Below, piece by piece: positions 49,446-59,247 of a stretch of 64,000 bases of DNA. The notes beneath the pieces are model-generated. The model was given only the letters and a program-made list of their open reading frames with translations, did no database searches and was not told the DNA's origin. Source of the DNA: Streptococcus vestibularis ATCC 49124. GTDB taxonomy: Bacteria > Bacillota > Bacilli > Lactobacillales > Streptococcaceae. The translations under genes were made by a program, and so were the position numbers. The stretch spans positions 1,557,613 to 1,621,612 of the forward strand of contig NZ_GL831112.1 of the NCBI RefSeq assembly GCF_000188295.1. Direction: 5' to 3'. The stretch's first letter is position 1. Each line of letters begins with the position of its first letter.

Positions 49446-50885
49446 ATGAATCGATCTATTGTCCGTTTTCTCATTTCTAAACTGCTCCTCATTGAAGCTG
49501 GACTCTTAGTTGTTCCACTCATAGTGGCTCTTATTTATCAAGAAGATGCCAAGGTATTTGCCAGCATTTTGGGGACTATGGCGATTCTCCTTTTTATCGG
49601 AGTACTTGGTACTCTCTTTAAACCTAAGAACTACCACATTTACACCAAAGAAGGAATGCTCATTGTAGCCCTCTGTTGGGTACTTTGGTCATTCTTTGGG
49701 GGATTACCATTTGTTTTTGCGGGGCAAATCCCAAGTGTCATCGATGCCTTCTTCGAGATGAGTTCAGGTTTTACAACCACGGGAGCTACTATTCTCACAG
49801 ATACTGGAGTGTTGACCCATTCTCTCCTCTTTTGGCGAAGCTTCGCCCACCTAATTGGAGGGATGGGAGTACTGGTCTTTGCTCTAGCCATCATGAACAA
49901 CAGTAAAAATGGTCACCATGAGGTTATGCGTGCAGAGGTGCCAGGTCCAATCTTTGGTAAGGTCGTTGCCAAGCTCAAAAATACAGCTCAAATTCTTTAC
50001 ATCATCTATTTGACCATGTTTGTTATTTTTGCTGTTATTCTCTGGCTTTGCGGTATGCCGGTCTTTGATAGTATCATCACTGCTATGGGGGGGGCAGGTA
50101 CCGGTGGATTTGCAGTCTATAATGATTCTATCGCCCACTATAACAGCGATTTGATTACTTATGTGGTTACAGTTGGTACCCTACTATTTGGCGTTAACTT
50201 CAACTTATACTTCTATATCCTGTTTCGCAAAATCAGATTATTCTTCCAAGATGAAGAGCTACGTACCTATCTTACGATTGTTGCAGTATCAACAGGTTTA
50301 ATTATCCTCAATATTTTTGGGATTTACCAAAATTTGGCTGACTCTTTCAAATACTCATTTTTCGAAGTGTCAACGATCATCACAACAACCGGTTTTGGTC
50401 TAACGGATATTACCAAATGGCCACTCTTTTCTCAGTATATCCTGCTTCTCCTGATGTTTATCGGGGGGTCAGCAGGTTCTACAGCCGGTGGTTTCAAGGT
50501 TATACGTGCTATGATTATTGCTAAAATTGCACGTAATCAGACTTTGGCTAGCCTCTATCCTAACCGTATCCTATCTCTACACATTAATGGAAGTGTTCTT
50601 GATAAAGAAACACAGCATAGCGTTCTTAAATATTTGGCTGTATATGTGTTGATCATACTAAGTCTAGTTACAATCCTGTCCTTAGATAATCAAAATTTCT
50701 TAATTGTAACAAGTGCTGCTGCTTCAACATTTAACAATATTGGACCTTTACTTGGGACAACTGATAGCTTCGCTATTTTCAGTCCTTTGTCTAAGCTTAT
50801 CATGGGATTTGCTATGATTGCTGGACGCTTGGAAATTTATCCTTTATTACTCCTATTCCTACCAAAAACTTGGTCAAAAATTTAA
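49446..50885 (+). CDS. trkH: Trk system potassium uptake protein TrkH
   Basis: Membrane K+ translocating subunit, 479 aa. Four pore loops carry the selectivity glycines: SSGFTTTGATIL (about 107-118), GGAGTGGFAVY (about 215-225), TTTGFGLTD (about 313-321) and FNNIGPLLGTT (about 428-438). It forms trkAH with the preceding gene. Compared with KtrB it has the longer N-terminus typical of TrkH. A terminator follows. Confidence 0.94.
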   Translation: MNRSIVRFLISKLLLIEAGLLVVPLIVALIYQEDAKVFASILGTMAILLFIGVLGTLFKPKNYHIYTKEGMLIVALCWVLWSFFGGLPFVFAGQIPSVIDAFFEMSSGFTTTGATILTDTGVLTHSLLFWRSFAHLIGGMGVLVFALAIMNNSKNGHHEVMRAEVPGPIFGKVVAKLKNTAQILYIIYLTMFVIFAVILWLCGMPVFDSIITAMGGAGTGGFAVYNDSIAHYNSDLITYVVTVGTLLFGVNFNLYFYILFRKIRLFFQDEELRTYLTIVAVSTGLIILNIFGIYQNLADSFKYSFFEVSTIITTTGFGLTDITKWPLFSQYILLLLMFIGGSAGSTAGGFKVIRAMIIAKIARNQTLASLYPNRILSLHINGSVLDKETQHSVLKYLAVYVLIILSLVTILSLDNQNFLIVTSAAASTFNNIGPLLGTTDSFAIFSPLSKLIMGFAMIAGRLEIYPLLLLFLPKTWSKI

Positions 50886-50892
50886 GCATAGA

Positions 50893-50928
50893 AAAACTCC
50901 TTTGGATTCATTTATCCAAAGGAGTTTT
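50893..50928. terminator. Bidirectional terminator between trkH and yidD
   Basis: AAAACTCCTTTGGAT and ATCCAAAGGAGTTTT form a perfect 15-bp stem with a 6-base loop. The last codons of yidD (stop at 50908) lie inside it, so it serves both converging genes. Confidence 0.9.
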
Positions 50929-51159
50929 ATTACGTTTTAGGCTAAAATAATCTGGTACTGGGTCATCACCAGTCTCTGATAAGGGATGGCATCTTAAGAT
51001 ACGGGCGATTCCCATAATAATTCCCTTTAAACCATGTTTTTCTATTGCCTGAATCATATAGACTGAGCAAGTTGGACGAAAACGACAAGACGGTGGAAAC
51101 AGGGGAGAAATCCATCTCTGATAAGCCTTTACTAACGCAATCAGAAACTTCTTCATCAT
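50908..51159 (-). CDS. yidD: Membrane protein insertion efficiency factor YidD
   Basis: Small basic protein of 82-83 aa, membrane-associated, helping YidC-dependent insertion. The family motif [20 protein letters not shown] (about 19-38) with three Cys and the later [20 protein letters not shown] (about 53-72) are complete. Two adjacent ATGs (51159 and 51156) are possible starts; the start overlaps the rluB stop. Confidence 0.93.
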   Translation of the reverse strand: MMKKFLIALVKAYQRWISPLFPPSCRFRPTCSVYMIQAIEKHGLKGIIMGIARILRCHPLSETGDDPVPDYFSLKRNKTPLDK

Positions 51160-51881
51160 TTAACCTTGTTAACAGCAACGTTATGAAGCTGACTAATTTC
51201 TTTTTTGTTTAGACGGCGTGACTCCCCTGGACGTAGCCCTGTCAAATCTAGGGTACCAAAACGGGTACGCGACAACTTATCAACAAGCAAACCTACTGAT
51301 TCAAACATTTTCTTAACCTGATGGTTACGCCCTTCATGAATCGTCAACTCAACGACTGATCGGTTCTTTTCATGATCCACCTTGATAATATTGTAACGGG
51401 CCGGCTGGGTTTTTTTACCATCAAGCACCACACCACGAATCAAAGGACGAAGATTTTCCTTGGTCGCAATACCTTTAACACGCGCCAAATAAACCTTATC
51501 AATCTCATTACGTGGGTGAATCATTTTATCGGTAAAGTCGCCATCGTTGGTTAAAATAAGAAGGCCAGTCGTATCCCAATCAAGACGACCAACAGGATAG
51601 ATACGTTCCTTAACGTGGGGCATTAGGTCAATCACCGTCTTACGATTTTTCTCATCAGATACTGAAGAAATAACCCCGCGTGGTTTATTAAGAAGGTAGT
51701 ATACCTTTTCTTCATTGTAAATTGGGCTTCCATTTACCTCGACAATGTCGCCACTTTTGACAATTGTTGCCAATTCCGTAACGGTCTTACCATTTAAAGT
51801 CACACGGCCTTCTTTAATCAATTCCTCAGCTTTACGACGACTAGCCACACCAGCGTGGGCAATATATTTATTAATTCGCAT
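51156..51881 (-). CDS. rluB: 23S rRNA pseudouridine synthase RluB family
   Basis: RsuA/RluB-type pseudouridine synthase, 241 aa. An S4 RNA-binding domain at the N-terminus ([20 protein letters not shown]) is followed by the catalytic Asp motif [20 protein letters not shown] (about 96-115) and [11 protein letters not shown] (about 179-189). The gene is followed by yidD with a 4-base overlap and preceded by scpB with a 92-base gap. Confidence 0.92.
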   Translation of the reverse strand: MRINKYIAHAGVASRRKAEELIKEGRVTLNGKTVTELATIVKSGDIVEVNGSPIYNEEKVYYLLNKPRGVISSVSDEKNRKTVIDLMPHVKERIYPVGRLDWDTTGLLILTNDGDFTDKMIHPRNEIDKVYLARVKGIATKENLRPLIRGVVLDGKKTQPARYNIIKVDHEKNRSVVELTIHEGRNHQVKKMFESVGLLVDKLSRTRFGTLDLTGLRPGESRRLNKKEISQLHNVAVNKVK

Positions 51882-51973
51882 TCTTTTTCTACAGCTTAAG
51901 CTGTATCCTTTCTACCTAGCATCTCTGCTATGTTTCTTTATTTTTTAATGATTAGTTTCAACAAGGTTTACTC

Positions 51974-52555
51974 TTAATTATCCAAGTCCTCAAGCTCTTC
52001 TGAAGCATCTTCCCTAAAGAGACTCGTTTCTTGCTCTTCAAGTTCTAGTTGATTAATGGCCACAAGTTCGTCTAAACTGTTAATTCCCATATAATCTAAG
52101 AAATAATCAGTTGTCGCATATAGGTTGGGACGACCCACAGCATCCTTTTTACCAGCCTCTCGAATGAGATCAAAAGCCTGAAGCTTGGCAATAGCGCCGC
52201 TGGAATTGACACCTCGAATGTCATCAACTTCAGCTCGAGTAATGGGCTGTTTATAAGCAACTATAGAAAGTACCTCGAGACTCGCTCGGGATAGACTTTG
52301 GTTGATTGGCGTTTTGGAATAGTCACGCAGAAGACTTGCAAAATCAGGCTTAGTCACGATCTTATAGGTATTTGACGATTCCAATAAACAAAGAGCCGTA
52401 TCCTCATCTGCCTCATACTTGGCTTGCAATTTTTCCAAGGACTGAGTCAGTCCAGTCACTGGCATTTCTAAAAGCTGTGCCATAGTACGTAGACTAAGAC
52501 CATCTTCACCAGCCACAAAAAGTAAAGCTTCTAATCGTGCTAAGTGACTACTCAT
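51974..52555 (-). CDS. scpB: Segregation and condensation protein ScpB
   Basis: Winged-helix subunit of the SMC-ScpAB condensin, 193 aa, acting in chromosome compaction. The family block [20 protein letters not shown] followed by [14 protein letters not shown] (about 92-125) is present. The C-terminus is strongly acidic (ELEDLDN). The start overlaps the scpA stop by 8 bases. Confidence 0.94.
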   Translation of the reverse strand: MSSHLARLEALLFVAGEDGLSLRTMAQLLEMPVTGLTQSLEKLQAKYEADEDTALCLLESSNTYKIVTKPDFASLLRDYSKTPINQSLSRASLEVLSIVAYKQPITRAEVDDIRGVNSSGAIAKLQAFDLIREAGKKDAVGRPNLYATTDYFLDYMGINSLDELVAINQLELEEQETSLFREDASEELEDLDN

Positions 52556-53261
52556 TCGTCCATTCCTTTCTTAGAGTGATTGTTCCAAAAATTGTTTCCT
52601 GCTGTACCGAGATTCGATGTACCTTAATCAATTCAAGAGTTGCCAAAAAGAGGGTGATTACTTGATTCATATCTTTAGCATCGGTAAAAAGTTCATCTAA
52701 ATGTAGCTCATTTTTTGAGCCAAATGCTTCCTCAATAATCAGCATCATATCTTCAATTTTATAATCGTCACGCGCAATAGTCGTGTGATTTCGGCGAATT
52801 TCTTCTTGCTTTTCAGCCATGATTTTTGAAAAAGCCAAGAAAATGTCTTGAATAGTCTTATCCTGATTCAACGTCACATCTTCATAAACCAATTCAACTT
52901 TTGGTTTTGAAAAATACTGAGCACGTACCTCATGCTGCTTAGCTAACTCTTGACTAGCTGCTTTGAAGCGTGCATACTCTTCCAATTGACTCAAGAGTTC
53001 TAGCTCAGGATCATCTGCTTCAGGCTCAGCCTCCACCACTGTAGGCAGAAGCTTACGACTCTTAATCAGCATAAGCTGACTAGCCATAAGCATATATTCC
53101 CCAGCAACTTCAAGCTTCATGGCTTGCAAGGTTGCCAAATAAGCCAAGTATTGCTCGATAACCTCAACAATGGGAACATCGTAAATATCTACCTCATACT
53201 TAGAAACCAGATGGAGCAACAAATCCAGTGGCCCCTCAAAATCTTTTAACTTAATATCCAT
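52548..53261 (-). CDS. scpA: Segregation and condensation protein ScpA
   Basis: Kleisin subunit of SMC-ScpAB, 237 aa. N-terminal [20 protein letters not shown] (about 2-21) is the SMC-binding region and the C-terminal winged helix ends in [12 protein letters not shown]. It overlaps the xerD-like stop by one base, in the order xerD-like, scpA, scpB typical of streptococci. Confidence 0.95.
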   Translation of the reverse strand: MDIKLKDFEGPLDLLLHLVSKYEVDIYDVPIVEVIEQYLAYLATLQAMKLEVAGEYMLMASQLMLIKSRKLLPTVVEAEPEADDPELELLSQLEEYARFKAASQELAKQHEVRAQYFSKPKVELVYEDVTLNQDKTIQDIFLAFSKIMAEKQEEIRRNHTTIARDDYKIEDMMLIIEEAFGSKNELHLDELFTDAKDMNQVITLFLATLELIKVHRISVQQETIFGTITLRKEWTNE

Positions 53262-54034
53262 TAGGTTTTATAGTATTTCTCCAAGGTCACTGGACTTTTT
53301 AGCCCGAGTAAACGAGCAAGTTCAAAGGCGCCCGTTCCCTTTTCAATCTGTCTAAGAATAAATTGCTGGCGCAAGACTTGGGCAGTTACCCCCGATAAGC
53401 CACAGTCACTAACATAAGTCTGGATTTGCTTATACAGCCATTGTCGGGTATAGACCTTACCCAAAAGCAAGCCCTGGCTGTTGATATCTTTAATAGCCAA
53501 CAAATACTGCTTCACATCTGCTTCAAGTCTGAGAACACGCTTAGTGCTTCCCTTGGCCACAGTTACAACACCAAAATCCAAGTCAATGTCGACCCAGTCC
53601 AACTCCAAAATCTCTGAAGGTAAGAGTCCCAGCTCTAGAATCAGCAGACAAGACAGCTTACCAACCCCTTCATGCCCCTCGTAAAGAGATGAAAGATTCA
53701 GTATTCGCAACTTATCCTCCTGAGAAGGTAGTATTACTGTCTCTGATAGTTTGAAAAATTTCGTTAATTCACCCTTTTGATAGAGGTATAGCAAAAATTG
53801 ATTGACCGCAGAGCGCTTACGCTTTTGTACGGATGGCTTCCATTCCTTCAGTTGGTTTTCATAGAGCTTGAGACTAGCTTGATCAATTTGTCCTGAGATC
53901 GCCGTTGCAAACTGCTTAAGATCATAAGCATAAGCTTGCTTTGAACTCTCCGAAATGACCTTAGTAGCCAGAAAATCAGTGATCTGAGTTGTCAGTTGTT
54001 TTTGGAATGATGATATAGTCATGTGTAAAGTCAT
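53261..54034 (-). CDS. XerD-like tyrosine recombinase-family protein
   Basis: Tyrosine-recombinase fold protein of 257 aa, located before scpAB in streptococci. A SAM-like N-terminal domain (about 8-95) and a C-terminal catalytic-type domain are recognisable, with [20 protein letters not shown] (about 215-234) in the place of box II and EKYYKT at the end holding the usual Tyr. The first catalytic Arg position reads [11 protein letters not shown] without Arg, and the HxLR motif has VTAQVLR, without His. This suggests loss of recombinase activity. Two ATGs (54034, 54022) lack clear ribosome sites. Confidence 0.85.
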   Translation of the reverse strand: MTLHMTISSFQKQLTTQITDFLATKVISESSKQAYAYDLKQFATAISGQIDQASLKLYENQLKEWKPSVQKRKRSAVNQFLLYLYQKGELTKFFKLSETVILPSQEDKLRILNLSSLYEGHEGVGKLSCLLILELGLLPSEILELDWVDIDLDFGVVTVAKGSTKRVLRLEADVKQYLLAIKDINSQGLLLGKVYTRQWLYKQIQTYVSDCGLSGVTAQVLRQQFILRQIEKGTGAFELARLLGLKSPVTLEKYYKT

Positions 54035-54458
54035 GTAAGAGGCTATTAACCGCCTTTAGAATCGATTTTCGTGTAATAATCCCTTTAAAAATACCTTGGC
54101 TGTCAACCACAGGAAGGAAAGGATTATTAACTAGCTTATGCATTACCTCATTTAGATTGGCATTATCTTCTACTGTTTCCACGACATCTGATGTCATCGG
54201 ACCGATATCACGGTTAACCATCTCCCACTCTTGCAAGTTATGTTCATCTTGATAACGTTTAATATCCGTCAAAGATATGGTCCCAAGATAATGCTTATCC
54301 TTAGTCAAAACGGGAACGCGCGAATAACCATTGCTTGTCAAAAGCAAAACCACATGATTAGCGTTGTGACTATCAATAAAAATAGCAACCTGATCTGATG
54401 GGATCAAATAATTATCTAAGCGAGCCAACAAAAAATCTTCAAATTCTTTAGCAATCAT
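53976..54458 (-). CDS. cbpB: CBS-domain protein CbpB
   Basis: Soluble protein of 160 aa made of two CBS domains (about 17-75 and 85-145). CBS pairs bind adenine nucleotides, and CbpB-type proteins in relatives bind c-di-AMP. Motifs [20 protein letters not shown] and [20 protein letters not shown] are typical of CBS repeats. Its 3' end overlaps the xerD-like gene by about 50-60 bases and its start overlaps the phosphodiesterase stop by 4 bases. Confidence 0.88.
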   Translation of the reverse strand: MIAKEFEDFLLARLDNYLIPSDQVAIFIDSHNANHVVLLLTSNGYSRVPVLTKDKHYLGTISLTDIKRYQDEHNLQEWEMVNRDIGPMTSDVVETVEDNANLNEVMHKLVNNPFLPVVDSQGIFKGIITRKSILKAVNSLLHDFTHDYIIIPKTTDNSDH

Positions 54459-54976
54459 CGTTCAAATTCCTGTGTAAGTTCTGAATAAAGTTCATGGTCA
54501 CGTGTGTAATATTCCACACGAATCTTTGCATCGTTTATAATCACCTTAGCATAGAGTTTCTCATGGATTGGGCCACGTGGCTGTGAAACAGAACCTGGAT
54601 TGATATACACTGTCTTACCATTTCGCCAAGCTGCTGCCGCATGTAAATGCCCATATAGACAGATATCAGCATCCTCTTGTTGCGCCCAAAGATCTAACTT
54701 GTCCCAGGTAAAATTAATGCCATAGAGATGACCATGGGTTTGTGCAATAATCACATCACCAAGTTTAACGACCAAACGTTCTGGATAACCTGAATCATAA
54801 TCACAGTTGCCACGAACCACATGGATACCTTCCCAAACAGGATCACTTGATTCTAACTCAGAATCTCCATTATGGAAAATAGCATCTACCTTCCCTTGAT
54901 AACGATTTTTTATATCTACTACAATGTCACGTTCTCCATGGGAGTCGCTCATTACGATTATTGTTTGTTCTGCCAT
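54455..54976 (-). CDS. Calcineurin-like phosphodiesterase (YfcE/MJ0936 family)
   Basis: Metallo-phosphoesterase of 173 aa with all five motifs: [11 protein letters not shown] (about 7-17), FHNGDSE (about 34-40), VRGNCD (about 54-59), AQTHGHLYG (about 78-86) and YGHLHAAA (about 107-114). Two divalent metals are expected. Substrate unknown. The start overlaps the rdgB stop, in the conserved streptococcal run murI-rdgB-phosphodiesterase-cbpB-xerD-like-scpAB. Confidence 0.9.
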   Translation of the reverse strand: MAEQTIIVMSDSHGERDIVVDIKNRYQGKVDAIFHNGDSELESSDPVWEGIHVVRGNCDYDSGYPERLVVKLGDVIIAQTHGHLYGINFTWDKLDLWAQQEDADICLYGHLHAAAAWRNGKTVYINPGSVSQPRGPIHEKLYAKVIINDAKIRVEYYTRDHELYSELTQEFER

Positions 54977-55932
54977 GCTGGGAAGACCTCCATAAGTTTC
55001 TTAACAGCTTGTCCACGGTGAGATTGTTCATTTTTCTCTTCTGCAGAAAGCTCTGCTGCTGTTTTACCCGTATTACCAACTAAGAAAAGGGGATCATAAC
55101 CAAAACCATTGTCACCTTTAGGTTCTCGTCCAATATAACCCTTCCAGTCGGCGTCAACAACCAAACTATCACGTCCAGGTGCTGCAACAACTAAAGTTGT
55201 ATGGAACTGGGCTGAGCGTTTGCTATCATCAAGTACCATGGCAAGTTCATGCAGTAACTTAGCATTATTTTCAGCATCGGTAGCTTCTAGACCCGCAAAA
55301 CGAGCAGACCACACACCTGGCAAACCTCCAAGAACATCTACCTGCAAACCTGAATCATCTGAAAGAACCATCTTACCAGTTAATTCCGAAATAGTTTCCG
55401 CCTTCAAGCGTGCATTTTCTTCAAAGGTCATACCCGTTTCAGCAACCTCAGGAAGATCTGGATAATCATTAAGATTTTCTACCTTAATACCAAGCTTTCC
55501 AAAGAGTTCCCGAAACTCCTTGGTTTTTCCTTCATTGCGTGTCGCAATCAATAGGACATCACCAAAGTCTGATTTGTTATCAGAACCAAAGAAATCACTC
55601 AAGACGACACCCTCTCTAGGCACATGCACATAGACAAGCTTATCTCCTTCACTAACTATCAAAGCTCCTTGATGTTGTGTAACAGCTAAGTCCCGACCAG
55701 TTTCCTCTTTCAAGCAATCCAAAATAAAGGATACTAAGCGAAGGTCTGAAGAATGTTTAGCAATATGTAACTGAAAGTCACTGACAGCCAAAACGTTAGT
55801 CAAAGCTTGGAAAAAGTCAACAAATTGTTCGTAAGCCTCATCGCCACCAAAACAAGTCAAGTGATTATAGCTTCCAAAACTAGCCAAGTACCAGTCTTGA
55901 TCATCCTTATATTCAAAAATTGATTTAGTCAT
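54958..55932 (-). CDS. rdgB: Non-canonical purine NTP pyrophosphatase RdgB (HAM1) with N-terminal extension
   Basis: House-cleaning enzyme that hydrolyses dITP and XTP, 324 aa. The catalytic HAM1 domain starts about residue 125 with [20 protein letters not shown] and includes [20 protein letters not shown] (about 195-214), [11 protein letters not shown] and SHRGQA. The about 125-residue N-terminal extension ([20 protein letters not shown]...) is typical of streptococci and has no known role. The start overlaps the murI stop by 8 bases. Confidence 0.92.
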   Translation of the reverse strand: MTKSIFEYKDDQDWYLASFGSYNHLTCFGGDEAYEQFVDFFQALTNVLAVSDFQLHIAKHSSDLRLVSFILDCLKEETGRDLAVTQHQGALIVSEGDKLVYVHVPREGVVLSDFFGSDNKSDFGDVLLIATRNEGKTKEFRELFGKLGIKVENLNDYPDLPEVAETGMTFEENARLKAETISELTGKMVLSDDSGLQVDVLGGLPGVWSARFAGLEATDAENNAKLLHELAMVLDDSKRSAQFHTTLVVAAPGRDSLVVDADWKGYIGREPKGDNGFGYDPLFLVGNTGKTAAELSAEEKNEQSHRGQAVKKLMEVFPAWQNKQ

Positions 55933-56740
55933 TTTCTAACTCCTTGTCCAAATCTACATGTTGGACAGTAACTTCCTCACCCAGCCACTGTTCAGCAATT
56001 TCTTTAAAACCAAGCACACTAGCTGTGGTGTAGTATTCTTCCGTCTTGTCTTCGACCTCACGACTACGGTTAATCTCAAAGTAATTGAGCAAGACAGAAA
56101 CATCACGAACAGTTTCAGCTCCGCTATCAATTAATTTGACACTTGGTCCCATAACATTCTGAATAATCGGTCGTAAAAGTGGGTAGTGGGTGCAACCCAA
56201 AACCAAGGTATCTACCTTATCAACTAAAGGAGCCATGCTTTCATAGACAATCTTTTTAGCCACACTTGAATTAATTTCATTGGATTCAACAATTGGGGCA
56301 AAACGGGGACAGGACAAACTCAGGACATTCATTTGAGGCGCCAGACGCTTAATTTTTTGCTCATATATATTAGATGCAATTGTCATAGGAGTACCAATGA
56401 CACCAATTTGACCAGACTGGCTAGACTTAATGGCAGCACTAGAACCAGGCAAAACAACACCTAGTACTGGAATGTCCAAAGCCTCTTTAATTTCCTCCCA
56501 AACTACTGCTGTCGCCGTATTGCAAGCAATAACAATCATCTTTACGTCTTTAGTCAGGAGAAATTTAACCAACTGCCATGTATATTCTCTGATTTGTCCT
56601 GCTGGTCTAGGACCATATGGGGCCCTAGCAGAATCACCAATATAAACAATAGACTCGTGAGGCAACTGACGTTTAAGCTCACGTACTACCGTCAGGCCTC
56701 CGACACCAGAATCCAAAAATCCTATAGGTCGATTATCCAT
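55925..56740 (-). CDS. murI: Glutamate racemase
   Basis: Cofactor-independent racemase making D-glutamate for peptidoglycan, 271 aa. The two catalytic Cys lie in [11 protein letters not shown] (about 70-80) and [15 protein letters not shown] (about 180-194), and the N-terminal [16 protein letters not shown] is standard. Heads the operon running through to scpB; upstream yneF is separated by a terminator. Confidence 0.96.
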   Translation of the reverse strand: MDNRPIGFLDSGVGGLTVVRELKRQLPHESIVYIGDSARAPYGPRPAGQIREYTWQLVKFLLTKDVKMIVIACNTATAVVWEEIKEALDIPVLGVVLPGSSAAIKSSQSGQIGVIGTPMTIASNIYEQKIKRLAPQMNVLSLSCPRFAPIVESNEINSSVAKKIVYESMAPLVDKVDTLVLGCTHYPLLRPIIQNVMGPSVKLIDSGAETVRDVSVLLNYFEINRSREVEDKTEEYYTTASVLGFKEIAEQWLGEEVTVQHVDLDKELEND

Positions 56741-56769
56741 CTTGCCTCCTTATCCCCTTACATTACATG

Positions 56770-56797
56770 TAAAAAGCTGAGATTCACGTCCCAGCTC
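56770..56797 (-). terminator. Intrinsic terminator after yneF
   Basis: AGCTG/CAGCT with a GA/TC extension, followed on the minus strand by TTTTTACATG. Nearly the same sequence as the hairpin at 31004-31030. Confidence 0.8.
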
Positions 56798-56804
56798 CCC
56801 ACCA

Positions 56805-57050
56805 TTATTTTTTCTTGCTATCTGCAAGTGCTTGTTTTTGTTGTTTAATAATCTGATTATATGTTTGACGCACTTTGGCTTCATTAGGCTTTTGACCTGC
56901 TGCTGACATCATTGTACGAACAGCGTCCACATTCAAACGAGGATTTTCAGCTAATTCTTTCTCAATTTGTTTGCGGGCAAAATATGCGCCTCCGTAAAAG
57001 CCACCTAAAAGGGCTACAAAAACAAGAATAATCCAAAGGACGGTGTTCAT
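56805..57050 (-). CDS. YneF family protein
   Basis: Small protein of 81 aa with one N-terminal transmembrane helix (about 4-24) and a basic C-terminus ([11 protein letters not shown]). Contains the UPF0154 signature [20 protein letters not shown] (about 16-35). Function not established. AGGAGA precedes the ATG. Confidence 0.92.
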   Translation of the reverse strand: MNTVLWIILVFVALLGGFYGGAYFARKQIEKELAENPRLNVDAVRTMMSAAGQKPNEAKVRQTYNQIIKQQKQALADSKKK

Positions 57051-57291
57051 AAATTTAATTCTCCTATAACGTTGATTTACCTTATATTATAGCAAAAATA
57101 GGCCTTACTGACAAATAAGACGTTGGTTTCTTAACGAGTCCGCAAAAAAATTACTTTTCTAAAATACTGATAAAATGAGAGCTTCAGCTTCTTTTACTTA
57201 CAACTGTAAAGGACTTGTAAGATTTCCGGGAAAAAATTAGTTTTTTATATAAGTCTTGAAATTATTATGTTTATATAAAAGGGGGGGATTT

Positions 57292-57830
57292 ATGCTAAAG
57301 GAATCAACTATTTCCGAACAAAAAATTGTTAATGCATTTACTGAACTCTTAAAAGAGAGTTCACTCGAACAAATCAGCATCACAGACATTATCAAAAAGG
57401 TAAATCTCAGCAGACCAACCTTCTACTACTATTCAAATCAAGATGACTTGGTTGAAACCACCTTCTCTAAAATTTTAGATAAAATTTCAAGTATTCTGCA
57501 AAAGGATATAACCTATCAAGAAGGTGTTCTAACCGAGATGCGACGATATCTTAAGGGAAATCATGAGCTCTCTCATATTCATGACACACATTCCAAATAT
57601 CAATAGATTAATTCGTAAGTTCATTACCGAGACCATCCTTAACTCTGATATCGAAATTATCACAGAACTTATGGAAAAAAACTATCATATCCCAGTCGAG
57701 TATTCTTTGGAAGTATACGATTAGTACCATTATCACCATTTTGACACTCTGGCTCAAGGAAGACTGTATTGAATCTCCAGAAGAGATGGCTAATATAATT
57801 CTTGAAGCGGTTATCATTAAAGCAAAATAA
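57292..57830 (+). pseudogene. TetR-family regulator, broken by two frameshifts
   Basis: The ATG at 57292, behind a G7 tract, opens a TetR HTH: MLKESTISEQKIVNAFTELL, then ISITDIIKKVNLSRPTFYYY (about residues 29-48). The frame stops at 57606, but the product continues in a second frame from about 57580 (MTHIPNINRLIRKFITETIL) to a TAG at 57723, and then in a third frame (STIITILTLWLKEDCIESPE... AKIKAK-like end) to 57830. The C-terminal region with ESPEEMANIILEAV is like that of TetR_C regulators. No adjacent target gene is obvious; lysA lies on the opposite strand. Confidence 0.78.
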
Positions 57831-57851
57831 GCTAGACCTCCTAGGTCTAGC
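57831..57851. terminator. Bidirectional terminator between tetR remnant and lysA
   Basis: GCTAGACC (57831-57838) and GGTCTAGC (57844-57851) form a perfect 8-bp stem with a 5-base loop. It lies immediately past the lysA stop on the minus strand. Confidence 0.8.
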
Positions 57852-57858
57852 CTATTTG

Positions 57859-59112
57859 TTAAATTTCAAAATCAAATCCGTCAAGTGTCGCAAAATAATC
57901 ATTCATAGTCTCTGCACGGCGAATCATTCGCGCTGTTCCATCTTCTTGATAGAGAATTTCTGCCGAACGAAGACGACCATTATAGTTATAACCCATTGAA
58001 AAACCATGGGCACCAGTATCATGAATAACCAAGGTATCTCCAATACGAGCCTCAGGCAATTCACGGTTCTTAGCAAACTTGTCATTGTTTTCACAAAGCG
58101 AACCTGTGACATCAACCACTTGAATATCACCATTTGGATTAGTCATATTAGTAATGTGGTGGTAGGCATCGTACATTGCTGGGCGAAGCAAGTTAACTGC
58201 AGAAGCATCAACACCAACATAACGTCGATAAGTATCCTTAATATGGAGAACCTTAGTAACAACGAGTCCGTGTGGCGCTGTCATGAAACGACCAAGTTCA
58301 GTGTAAATACTGATGTCCCCGAGATCATTTGGAACAAGGATTTCATCAAATTTAGTATGAACACCTTCACCAATAACAGCAATATCGTTTTGCTTGTTCG
58401 CTGGCGTGTAATCTACCCCAACACCACCTGATAAGTTGATAAAGTCAAGGCTAACACCAAGCTCATTCTTAATTTCTACAGCCAATTCAAAGAGTTGAGC
58501 AGCCAAGGTTGGATAGTACTCATTCGTTACTGTATTTGACGCCAAGAAGGCATGCAAACCGAATGATTTCACCCCTTTTTCTTTAAGGTAGGCATAACCT
58601 TTGAAAAGTTGCTCCTTAGTCATCCCAAATTTAGATTCTTCAGGATGATCCATAATATCTGTACCAAGTGAAAAGACACCACCTGGGTTAAAGCGTAAAG
58701 AAAGCGTTTCAGGAAGCCCTGCAGCCTCTTCCAAGAAGAAGATATCTTCGTAAGCATCAAGGTTAATTGTCGCATTAATATCACGCGCGTAAACAAATTC
58801 TTCTGCACGTGTATCATTAGACGTAAAACTAATAGCAGTGCTATCAAAACCAATTTTGTTACTCATGACAAGCTCTGTATCAGTCGCACAATCTACACCG
58901 CACCCTTCTTCCTTCAAGATTTTGAGGATTGCTGGATTAGGTGTTGCCTTTACAGCAAAGAATTCTTTAAAACCAGGATTCCATGAAAAGGCTGCATTAA
59001 CTGCACGCGCTGTTTCACGAATACCTTTTTCATCGTAAAGGTGGAAAGGTGTTGGAAATTCTGCAGTGATTTGATCAAGTTTATCAGCCGTAATAAAGGG
59101 TGTTTTTGTCAT
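57859..59112 (-). CDS. lysA: Diaminopimelate decarboxylase
   Basis: PLP enzyme making L-lysine from meso-diaminopimelate, 417 aa. The Schiff-base Lys is in EFFAVKATPNPAILKIL (about 56-72), the HAFLASNT stretch and LNLSGGVGVDYTP-like INLSGGVGVDYTP (about 228-240) bind the cofactor, and VTGSLCENNDKFAKNRELPE (about 333-352) holds the active-site Cys. The ATG at 59112 follows GGAG by 6 bases; the ATG at 59124 has no site. Monocistronic, with an extended -10 promoter. Confidence 0.93.
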   Translation of the reverse strand: MTKTPFITADKLDQITAEFPTPFHLYDEKGIRETARAVNAAFSWNPGFKEFFAVKATPNPAILKILKEEGCGVDCATDTELVMSNKIGFDSTAISFTSNDTRAEEFVYARDINATINLDAYEDIFFLEEAAGLPETLSLRFNPGGVFSLGTDIMDHPEESKFGMTKEQLFKGYAYLKEKGVKSFGLHAFLASNTVTNEYYPTLAAQLFELAVEIKNELGVSLDFINLSGGVGVDYTPANKQNDIAVIGEGVHTKFDEILVPNDLGDISIYTELGRFMTAPHGLVVTKVLHIKDTYRRYVGVDASAVNLLRPAMYDAYHHITNMTNPNGDIQVVDVTGSLCENNDKFAKNRELPEARIGDTLVIHDTGAHGFSMGYNYNGRLRSAEILYQEDGTARMIRRAETMNDYFATLDGFDFEI

Positions 59113-59143
59113 TTTATTCTCCATTTTTTACAATAGTAACCTT

Positions 59144-59152
59144 ATTATAGCA
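59144..59152 (-). promoter_or_regulatory. Extended -10 promoter of lysA
   Basis: On the minus strand TGCTATAAT (TATAAT at 59144-59149) lies about 32 bases before the lysA ATG. The -35 is weak, as for manO. Confidence 0.6.
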
Positions 59153-59247
59153 TAAGAAAAGGCTTGAACCCCAAATTTCTAATAATCTCAAGGGATATTT
59201 CATAATACAATAGACGCATAACCTTAATAAAATAATGGGGATTATTT

